This document shows, one piece after another, positions 1 through 4,995 of a stretch of 5,177 nucleotides of DNA. The DNA is taken from contig WFPU01000112.1 in NCBI GenBank assembly GCA_015487435.1, forward strand, positions 1-5,177, read 5' to 3'. Below the pieces are notes generated by a model, which had not been told where the DNA came from, did not search any database, and was given only the letters and a program-made list of their open reading frames with translations. Origin of the DNA: Sulfurimonas sp. Its GTDB lineage: Bacteria; Campylobacterota; Campylobacteria; Campylobacterales; Sulfurimonadaceae. The stretch's first letter is position 1; the number at the start of each line of letters is the position of its first letter. A program made the position numbers and the translations under genes.

Positions 1-298
1 ACTGAAAATATTCTCCTGTAAATTTAAATGGCAAATAAGTCTTTGTTTTATGAAATTTTGCTTGTAAAAAAGTCATTTTTGCAACCTTTCTCTTTTTTGA
101 ATACATTATTAGCCATAAGTCAGATATTTCTCTACGAACACGTTTCTTAATAGTTTTTGAGTTAAAAGAAACATAATGAGAATGAGTTTTTCTTACATAA
201 GAGATATTATATGATTTTTTCAGAATATCACTCATTTCATTAAAGAGTTTTATCTCTCCATATCCTACTTTATATCTTTTATTAAGTTCTGTTTTCAT
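1..298 (-). CDS. Partial small basic protein, function unknown (C-terminus beyond window)
   Basis: An open frame of 99 codons runs from an ATG at 298 down to the window edge without a stop, so the C-terminus is missing. The visible protein (begins MKTELNKRYKVGYGEIKLFN) is strongly basic, with a Lys/Arg cluster around residues 50-72 (IKKRVRREI, then SKKRKVAK). No signal peptide or membrane segment is visible, and I do not recognise a family. The ATG lies 29 nt inside the cassette boundary set by the repeat at 324-451, the position expected for the first gene of a cassette. Two earlier ATGs are out of frame. One opens a 7-codon frame (318-295) whose TGA overlaps this start as ATGA, so translational coupling is possible. 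Base composition and strand match the neighbouring genes. It is probably a real gene; any role is unknown. Confidence 0.6.
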   Translation of the reverse strand, partial: MKTELNKRYKVGYGEIKLFNEMSDILKKSYNISYVRKTHSHYVSFNSKTIKKRVRREISDLWLIMYSKKRKVAKMTFLQAKFHKTKTYLPFKFTGEYFQ

Positions 299-323
299 AT
301 TATTGCATGTTTTTGCATGGCAT

Positions 324-451
324 ACAACGGGTCTGTATATGAGGTGTTGGGCGTTTTGAAACACTTGTTTTTCAATTTACTACACTGTTCATTAATGTTC
401 ATAATATCTTATTAAGCTCCTACTCGCCCAATGCCTTATATACATTGTTGT
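324..451 (-). repeat. attC-like inverted repeat 1
   Basis: The left arm (324-353, starting ACAACGG) pairs imperfectly with the right arm (425-451, ending GTTGT). The inner stem CGCCCAA and the ATATAC segment match, and the left arm carries about four extra unpaired bases after ACAACGG. The centre is AT-rich. On the gene strand the order is CTACAAC, stem, loop, stem, CCGTTGTATG. The outer GTTGT/ACAAC pair, an asymmetric unpaired spacer, an inner stem and a variable loop mirror the R box, spacer, L box and terminal structure of integron attC sites. The fifth core base is T where the attC consensus GTTRRRY has a purine. The stop codon of the 420-869 gene lies inside this repeat. Confidence 0.8.
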
Positions 452-869
452 AGGGCGTTTTTATTCTTTTCTGTTTTATTTTTCTAAATTTTATTCCGAT
501 TAAATATATAATTATCAAATACGGTGAATAAAAAATATAAGTCATAATGGCTTTTAATGGCCAACCTATTCCGAAGTAACTAATTTCAATTTGTTTAACT
601 TTTTCCAAATTTTCACTCTTTACATTACCGTATCGTTCAAAGTCGTTCATTGCATTCAAGTCATATCCATAATGGTTCAATAATAATTTGTCGGAATAGT
701 CTGCCCACCAAGCAAAAGTTAAAGTGATTCCTAATGTGATTACAAATCCTAAAATTAAATAAGTCGAAAAACTTAATTTTGATTTTCCTAGTTTAATGAA
801 TAACAGAATTGGAGATAAAATCAGGCCAATTAATAAAACTATTGATGTGACAAAAGTTAAAAATTCCAT
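420..869 (-). CDS. Three-helix membrane protein of unknown function
   Basis: This 149-residue protein has three likely membrane helices: about residues 4-26, 34-55 and 105-127. A polar loop of about 50 residues (56-104) lies between the second and third, and the C-terminal tail is very basic (KFRKIKQKRIK, 127-137). I do not recognise the family. The ATG lies 15 nt after the stop of the 885-1241 gene, so the two are probably cotranscribed and may act together at the inner membrane. The upstream spacer is A-rich with no clear Shine-Dalgarno sequence. The last twelve residues (TPYNNVYKALGE, 138-149) are encoded by the core and right arm of repeat 1, so the gene reads into the recombination-like site before stopping. 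This tail is probably a by-product of the cassette boundary and not a functional domain. An immunity or envelope role is possible but not supported by a motif. Confidence 0.75.
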   Translation of the reverse strand: MEFLTFVTSIVLLIGLILSPILLFIKLGKSKLSFSTYLILGFVITLGITLTFAWWADYSDKLLLNHYGYDLNAMNDFERYGNVKSENLEKVKQIEISYFGIGWPLKAIMTYIFYSPYLIIIYLIGIKFRKIKQKRIKTPYNNVYKALGE

Positions 870-884
870 TAATTACTTTTTTAT

Positions 885-1241
885 TTATCCGTCCCAAACC
901 GAATAGTCAACTACTTTATCTTTTTCAAATTTAATTGTCAGTCTTCCTGTATTGATTCCAAGTTTTGAGTAGCCTAAATAATAAAAAAACTCACTTTCTG
1001 TTTGGGATTCGGGTTCTCCCAATAATTCTAAAATCTGCTTCTTGCTCATTCCTTTCAATTCATAGTTTTTTCTCAAACTGTTCATCATATCCCATCTTAA
1101 AGACCATTCGGTTTCAGATTCCGTCCAGTTTTTCCACTTATTAGAGTCAAATTTTTCGTGTGTAATTTTCCCTTTGAGTATAAAACCGATTAATAATATT
1201 ACTCCAATCGTCAAAATTCCATATTTAAGTTTCTTGCTCAA
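885..1241 (-). CDS. Small membrane-anchored protein with a BamE/SmpA-like domain
   Basis: The protein has 118 residues. It has a short basic N-terminus, one hydrophobic segment (about residues 8-23) and then a soluble domain. No lipobox cysteine is present, so it looks like an uncleaved anchor and not a lipoprotein. The stretch GMSKKQILELLGEPE (64-78), followed by FFYYLG and a final strand LTIKFEKDKVVDYSV, resembles the helix plus beta-strand pattern of BamE/SmpA/OmlA-like domains, in which a GMTxxEVxxLLGxP motif is typical. That similarity is by eye. The start is TTG at 1241-1239, because the frame has no ATG until residue 52, which would remove the conserved region. A purine-rich stretch (AAAGAAAAG) lies just upstream. 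It is the first gene of its cassette and probably co-expressed with the 420-869 gene. Its function is not known. Confidence 0.7.
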   Translation of the reverse strand: MSKKLKYGILTIGVILLIGFILKGKITHEKFDSNKWKNWTESETEWSLRWDMMNSLRKNYELKGMSKKQILELLGEPESQTESEFFYYLGYSKLGINTGRLTIKFEKDKVVDYSVWDG

Positions 1242-1263
1242 TATTCTTTTCTTTAAATGCCCT

Positions 1264-1390
1264 ACAACGGTAAGTATAAGCGTAGTGCGGGTTTTCGTAG
1301 CACTCTACTTTCAATTTCCTCAACTGTTTATTTATAGTTAAATCATTCATGTTTAGCACTTAAGCCCGCATTACGCTTATACAATGTTGT
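1264..1390 (-). repeat. attC-like inverted repeat 2
   Basis: The left arm (1264-1291, ACAACGG then TAAGTATAAGCG) pairs with the right arm (1364-1390, ending CAATGTTGT). The inner stem reads TATAAGCGTARTGCGGG on one arm and is matched by its complement on the other, with one internal mismatch. It separates cassette 2 from cassette 1. Its central region shares 22 of 28 aligned bases with repeat 1 (1308-1335 against 369-396), so the loops are related as well as the stems. Confidence 0.8.
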
Positions 1391-1452
1391 GTGCTGGCGT
1401 TCTATCATTAGTTACTATAAATAATCACCTAAAAACAGCGCTTAAAATGCTA

Positions 1453-1896
1453 TCATGATTCAATTGACATATCAAAAGAGACGTCTTCTTTAATCATTTC
1501 TGCAACATTTAATGTAGGAATGATAAATTTTGAAAATGGACTTGATTCTGTTTTAGCAAATAAAATACCTCTCGTTGTTCCTGTGGTTATCATTGCTAAA
1601 TGAGCCAAAAACCCTTTTGGCACAACTAATTTACCCTGGTTTACAAAGGTTTCCCAAGAATTTTCCTCAATTTTAAAGTGACAACTTACTTCAATTTTTA
1701 AGAACACCTTCTTACCTTGCATAAATTCAAATCCAAGAAACACTCCGATTTGCTTATTTTTTTGGTCTAACTTAAACTGTAACTGTGTGCCTAAACCTGT
1801 TTCTTTTTTTAGAGAATAATTCTCTTCAAAAATAGCAAACTGCTCCGTTTTGATTCCAATTAACGTAAAACCTATTTGAGTATTTTCTTTTTTCAT
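1453..1896 (-). CDS. SecB-like chaperone of a toxin-antitoxin-chaperone (TAC) system
   Basis: The protein has 147 residues, close to the usual SecB length of about 150. It alternates strands in the SecB manner, with long beta segments near residues 6-24, 36-56 and 62-76. It then has a helix around 91-103 and a C-terminal segment with RGILFAKTESSPFSKFIIP (109-127) followed by TLNV, corresponding in position to the conserved helix and PxNF-type stretch of SecB. There is no signal peptide, so it is cytosolic. Its ATG overlaps the antitoxin stop by 4 nt (ATGA), which makes it the third gene of the operon. In known TAC systems, such as Mycobacterium tuberculosis Rv1955-Rv1957, a SecB-like chaperone binds the C-terminal tail of the antitoxin and protects it from degradation. 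The same gene order here supports that role. The SecB assignment is by eye and context, and a housekeeping SecB is less likely. Confidence 0.72.
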   Translation of the reverse strand: MKKENTQIGFTLIGIKTEQFAIFEENYSLKKETGLGTQLQFKLDQKNKQIGVFLGFEFMQGKKVFLKIEVSCHFKIEENSWETFVNQGKLVVPKGFLAHLAMITTGTTRGILFAKTESSPFSKFIIPTLNVAEMIKEDVSFDMSIES

Positions 1897-2357
1897 AATA
1901 CAGCAAGTTCTTGATAATATTCTCGTGAATAATTATACCTATCTAACTTCATAGTTTTTGTTGCCTGATAATCATTACTAATCTTAATAGTTTGAGCAAC
2001 TATTTTTTCAACTCTTCTTTCAAGGGTTAAGATCAACTGATCCATTTCCGTTATTCTGTTTTCATAGTAGCTGGCCAAAATTGGAATATTTAAAATAGTC
2101 TGCAATTGGATTTGAGTTTTAATGGTCAAATTCTCTTTTCCACTAACGATTTTTGTAATTTGTTGTGGTGAAACTCCCATTGCTTTTGCCAGGTCTTTTT
2201 GCGACCATCCTAATTTGTCTAATTTCATTAAAACCTTTAGAGCAATTTGCTGAGACTCTCTCAACATTGCACGATTTTTAATTCGCAGCTTTACTTCTTC
2301 TAATGTATTTGTGTCTTCATCTGAAACGAGTTGAAGAAATTTCTCTTTGTTGCTCAT
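1893..2357 (-). CDS. XRE/HigA-like antitoxin with C-terminal extension
   Basis: A 154-residue protein. Residues 40-92 form a helix-turn-helix of the XRE/Cro type: WSQKDLAKAMGVSPQQITKI followed by VSGKENLTIKTQIQLQTIL. An N-terminal helical part (1-39) precedes it, a short coiled-coil-like helix (about 100-120) follows, and the tail (128-154) is rich in tyrosine (Y130, Y141, Y143, Y147, Y148) and ends LAVL. The protein is expected to neutralise the toxin encoded just upstream and to repress the operon, with the palindrome at 2885-2896 a likely target. The ATG overlaps the toxin stop by 4 nt, and its own stop overlaps the chaperone start by 4 nt. The tail beyond the DNA-binding domain fits a chaperone-addiction (ChAD) segment as described for TAC antitoxins. 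That last point is inferred from position and composition. Confidence 0.8.
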   Translation of the reverse strand: MSNKEKFLQLVSDEDTNTLEEVKLRIKNRAMLRESQQIALKVLMKLDKLGWSQKDLAKAMGVSPQQITKIVSGKENLTIKTQIQLQTILNIPILASYYENRITEMDQLILTLERRVEKIVAQTIKISNDYQATKTMKLDRYNYSREYYQELAVL

Positions 2358-2878
2358 AGTTGTTCTTTTAAAAATTCATAAAATGAATCAGAATCAAATA
2401 CACCATTACCTTTTAGATAATCCCTGCATTTATTAATTTTTTGCATTTCTTTTTGTGTATGTTTTCTGTCTTTGTTTAAGTGGTGAAATTTTATTGCCCC
2501 TCCAGTTATTACAAAACAATTTTTATCAATTCTAATTGCGTATAATCTCAAATAATTTTTTCTTGCTTTTTGCTTAGAAAGTTCAACGATTTTGTATTCC
2601 TGGTTATCCAAAGGTTTAAAGAATTCCTCCAGACACTTTTCTGGAGTATTTGATATTTCATAAAGTGTATCATCAATATCGTTTGCATTATCAATGAGTT
2701 GACTTACTAAAGCTTCAATAGATATATTTTTTGGTGCATCTTTTTTATTCTGCACGACAAACTGATATAAATATTCTATATCGTTCCATAATGTTAATAA
2801 TCTATGTAACTCATTATTAGTCTCACTGTCATAGTGAAAACTAAATAATTGGTCTGCAAATATACGAACTATTTTCAT
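2354..2878 (-). CDS. RelE/HigB-like toxin (probable mRNA interferase)
   Basis: This 174-residue basic protein is the first gene of a three-gene operon. Residues 100-150 hold the recognisable part, LRLYAIRIDKNCFVITGGAIK followed by a basic helix with RKHTQKEMQKINKCRDYL. This fits the late beta strands and helix of the RelE/ParE/HigB fold, whose members cut ribosome-bound mRNA. The N-terminal 95 residues are unusual, since most RelE/HigB toxins are about 90-125 residues in total. The extra part is helical and acidic, with no motif I know. An XRE antitoxin directly downstream, overlapping by 4 nt, supports the call strongly. Toxin-before-antitoxin order is typical of higBA. The catalytic residues cannot be assigned with certainty from sequence alone. 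It may act by another mechanism, but toxin is the best reading. Confidence 0.72.
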   Translation of the reverse strand: MKIVRIFADQLFSFHYDSETNNELHRLLTLWNDIEYLYQFVVQNKKDAPKNISIEALVSQLIDNANDIDDTLYEISNTPEKCLEEFFKPLDNQEYKIVELSKQKARKNYLRLYAIRIDKNCFVITGGAIKFHHLNKDRKHTQKEMQKINKCRDYLKGNGVFDSDSFYEFLKEQL

Positions 2879-2884
2879 TGAATC

Positions 2885-2896
2885 AACCTATAGGTT
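2885..2896. promoter_or_regulatory. Palindromic operator candidate of the TAC operon
   Basis: AACCTATAGGTT is a perfect 12-bp palindrome that ends 6 nt before the toxin ATG. HTH antitoxins usually autoregulate by binding a palindrome at the operon start, so this is a plausible operator. It would overlap the promoter or ribosome binding region. As I recall, the M. tuberculosis HigA motif also contains ATAGG/CCTAT half-sites. I could not identify a clear Bacteroidota-type promoter (TTG and TAnnTTTG) in the 60 nt upstream. Confidence 0.5.
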
Positions 2897-2945
2897 TATT
2901 TTTTTATTTTTATCCGAGTTGGTGAAATCTTTTATAAGCTTGCAC

Positions 2946-3075
2946 ACAACGGCAGGCATATGGCGCGTAGCGTATGCTTGTCGTCTGGTTTAAATCATAG
3001 CCCAATTTACGAAATATTCTATTGTCTTTGTCAGCCGAAGACGAAAACTAAGCTATGCGCTATATGCGTTGTTGT
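2946..3075 (-). repeat. attC-like inverted repeat 3
   Basis: The left arm (2946-2985, ACAACGG then GCATATGGCGCGTAGC) pairs with the right arm (3040-3075, GCTATGCGCTATATGC then GTTGTTGT). These are the longest arms of the set, and pairing extends inward to TCGTC/GACGA with a few bulges. It separates the nuclease cassette from the TAC cassette. The left arm again carries extra unpaired bases (GGCAG) next to the core. Confidence 0.8.
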
Positions 3076-4869
3076 GGTGCGTTTAATCATTAAAATGTTG
3101 ATTTATTTCTCTTACCATTATTATTAAATCTTCACATAAATGTTCAGTAGTTAGTTTTTCTATTATTTCTTTTCTGGTAATGTTGAATCTTCTTTCAATA
3201 CTATTTTCATTCTCTTTTAATACATTTTTTCCATCTAATTGTAGTAATGTTTCTGGAACATTCGAGACAGTATAATTGTCTGGAATTGCAATTGCAAAAT
3301 TATTTGCCAGATGCTGTCTGATATCATCTAATTGATGACCTGAAATACTAGCTATTAAATTTGGAATTATTAAATAGCTTTCAATATTCCTTCTTTTCCA
3401 TTTCTTTAACTTCAAATCAGCATCTAGATTTGAATGGGTTTTATCATTTAAAACTTCATCTACTGTATTGATGGCTTCATCATCTCTGTCTCTAATACTA
3501 AAACCTATTAAACCAGGTATTTCTTTTTTTAATTCATTAAATAGATGCTTCCTTTCCTTATGTCCGGTTGATGTAATCCAACATGCAATATCATCGGATA
3601 ATTTTTCATCAATCAACTCACTAACAGTTTTTAACACATCATAATCTATTTTACCTTCAACGAACAATACTTTTCTTGTTTTTTTTAGTTTATCAAGTAA
3701 TGGTGAATATTCAGAACCAATACCAGCCAATAATCCAACCTTTTGTTTTTCTTCTGATAAATATTTTGGTGAATTATTAATGTTAAGTATAGCATCAGGT
3801 TCAACATATTTAATTATTTCAGATGAATGAGTCGCAATTAATATTTGTTTGTCTTTTCCAATTTTTTTTAATTCATTTATCATATCAATTTGTAAACTTG
3901 GATGTAAATGAGCATCAGGTTCATCTAATAAAATAATATCTATATCGGGATTAAGACTTAGAGTAAACACATTTAACCATTGAAGAAACCCGCTACCTTC
4001 AACCATTAAATCACGGTAATTGTATGAGGAGTGTTTTTTAAAAACGCCTTTATCGGTAAAATCCCCTTTATAACTATCTATTCTTATTGAAGTATGATAT
4101 AAATCATTGAAATCTTTTATTCGGATACCTGTTTTAAACAATGTTCTAATATTTTGTATTAAAAGTTCATAAGGATCAGTATTTTTAAATTCTTTCAATT
4201 TTTTAGTTGGTATTTTAGATTTACCTTCTTTTAATTTTATTCTTTTCTGCTTATTATTGTCACTTAATTCTAACAATAAATTTCTTAATACAGAGCCTGC
4301 CAAACCTTTTCCTATATATTTTCTTCTTTCGGCTAAACTAACTTTATTTTCTTTTTCTAGAATGCCTGCGAATGTCGGCAAGTATGCTGCGGTTGGGATA
4401 TAATCACTTTCATCTAAATTCGAATTAGTAACTTTGATAAATAACCTATCATTTGCCAATGAAAGACTTATTTCCAAGTATTTTTCTTCATAAACATTAT
4501 TGTCCCAATAGCACTTTATTTTTAAATTATATCCATCAATATCAGTGCCTTCTTTTTGTGTTTTTAAGTTGGTCCAGAGATGTTTAAGAGTTGGAATAGC
4601 AATAGGTAAAAATTCATCTGCACTAATGCCCAATCCTTGTTCCCTATTGTTTTGTAACAATGATTTTTTTCCTTTTTCTAATTCAAGGATTAACTTACAA
4701 AATTCCCAAATAGCTATAGCGTGCAATAATGTCGATTTCCCAGAATTATTTCCACCAGCTAAAATTGTAACCTCTTTCGGTTTTAACAAAATGGTTTTAT
4801 TTTTATATTTTTTAAATTTGGTTAATTCTATTTTTTTTATCATTTCATCTTTCTTTTAATGCACCACAA
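2950..4869 (-). mobile_element. Putative gene cassette 3 (OLD-like nuclease)
   Basis: On the gene strand the block starts GTTGTGGTGC, and its closing repeat opens with GCACCACAAC, an exact 10-nt reverse complement unlike the neighbours. A single gene fills the block: it starts 27 nt after the boundary, and only about 7 nt separate its stop from the repeat-end core. Such tight packing is typical of integron cassettes. Confidence 0.6.
3083..4843 (-). CDS. OLD-family ATPase-TOPRIM endonuclease, probable phage-defence protein
   Basis: A 586-residue cytosolic protein. The N-terminal ABC-type ATPase has Walker A GNNSGKST (31-38), a signature-like EGSG (282-285), Walker B IILLDEPDAHLHP (303-315) and a switch histidine in ATHSS (337-341). 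The C-terminal TOPRIM domain begins VLFVEGKID (392-400) with the catalytic glutamate E396. DRD (452-454) supplies the metal-binding aspartates, and KRRNIESYL (483-491) lies beyond it. All key residues are present, so ATP hydrolysis and nuclease activity are plausible. OLD proteins (P2 Old, GajA of Gabija) are DNA nucleases, many acting against phages. No UvrD/GajB helicase or reverse transcriptase lies beside it, which favours a stand-alone class 1 OLD. A fused PARIS-like ATPase-TOPRIM is an alternative because of the RRNIESYL motif. The ATG at 4843 is preceded by ATG-AAA-TGA, whose stop overlaps the start. Confidence 0.88.
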   Translation of the reverse strand: MIKKIELTKFKKYKNKTILLKPKEVTILAGGNNSGKSTLLHAIAIWEFCKLILELEKGKKSLLQNNREQGLGISADEFLPIAIPTLKHLWTNLKTQKEGTDIDGYNLKIKCYWDNNVYEEKYLEISLSLANDRLFIKVTNSNLDESDYIPTAAYLPTFAGILEKENKVSLAERRKYIGKGLAGSVLRNLLLELSDNNKQKRIKLKEGKSKIPTKKLKEFKNTDPYELLIQNIRTLFKTGIRIKDFNDLYHTSIRIDSYKGDFTDKGVFKKHSSYNYRDLMVEGSGFLQWLNVFTLSLNPDIDIILLDEPDAHLHPSLQIDMINELKKIGKDKQILIATHSSEIIKYVEPDAILNINNSPKYLSEEKQKVGLLAGIGSEYSPLLDKLKKTRKVLFVEGKIDYDVLKTVSELIDEKLSDDIACWITSTGHKERKHLFNELKKEIPGLIGFSIRDRDDEAINTVDEVLNDKTHSNLDADLKLKKWKRRNIESYLIIPNLIASISGHQLDDIRQHLANNFAIAIPDNYTVSNVPETLLQLDGKNVLKENENSIERRFNITRKEIIEKLTTEHLCEDLIIMVREINQHFND

Positions 4870-4995
4870 CGGTTTTGCATATGGTGCGGGGCGATGTCAG
4901 CCTACACTTTCCTTTGGGTAAATCTACTCATTTTTTTCTTTTCTCCGCTCTTCCGATGTTACTCCAATGCCGCCCTGCACCATATGCGTTGTTGG
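4866..4995 (-). repeat. attC-like inverted repeat 4
   Basis: The left arm (4866-4893, ACAACGG, TTTT, GCATATGGTGCGGGGCG) pairs with the right arm (4971-4995, CGCCCTGCACCATATGC, GTTGTTGG). The inner stem GCATATGGTGC (4877-4887 against 4977-4987) is perfect over 11 bp. The right core is GTTGG where the other three have GTTGT, so it belongs to a fourth block with its own variable end (GTTGGGGAGC). The centre is pyrimidine-rich, unlike that of repeats 1 and 2. Confidence 0.8.

Larger units (their letters stand above)
328..1267 (-). mobile_element. Putative gene cassette 1 (membrane protein pair)
   Basis: Bounds assume a crossover between G and TT of GTTGT, as in integrons. On the gene strand the block starts GTTGTAGGGC (counting the flanking G), and the repeat closing it opens with GCCCTACAAC, an exact 10-nt reverse complement. 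The neighbouring blocks have different variable bases. It carries two genes on one strand, the first beginning 27 nt inside the boundary, with no strong promoter visible. Excision has not been shown, so mobility is inferred from architecture. Confidence 0.6.
1268..2949 (-). mobile_element. Putative gene cassette 2 (toxin-antitoxin-chaperone)
   Basis: On the gene strand the block starts GTTGTGTGC, and its closing repeat opens with GCACACAAC, an exact 9-nt reverse complement that differs from the ends of both neighbours. It encloses three overlapping genes forming one operon and its own operator-like palindrome, so it should be expressed independently. A 62-nt tail (1391-1452) separates the last stop from the repeat and holds no gene. 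Confidence 0.6.

Noticed and set aside
1391..1452. Intrinsic terminator after the SecB-like gene
   Set aside because: Only a very short AGC/GCT pairing precedes a T-run on the gene strand, with no GC-rich stem. The repeat stem-loops could end transcription, but this is not shown.
3083..4843. Gabija system
   Set aside because: The gene is GajA-like in layout, but no GajB/UvrD helicase lies on either side within the cassette.
4545..4859. Plus-strand open frame of 104 codons
   Set aside because: It is antisense to the ATPase end of the OLD-like gene, across Walker A. The product is unrecognisable, and the minus-strand reading has clear motifs.
324..4995. Terminal inverted repeats of one transposon or MITE family
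   Set aside because: The variable end bases match within a block but differ between blocks. There is no transposase or target-site duplication pattern, and each repeat is a complete stem-loop.
324..4995. CRISPR array
   Set aside because: Repeats are spaced 0.9-1.9 kb apart, vary in sequence, and enclose genes and not short spacers.
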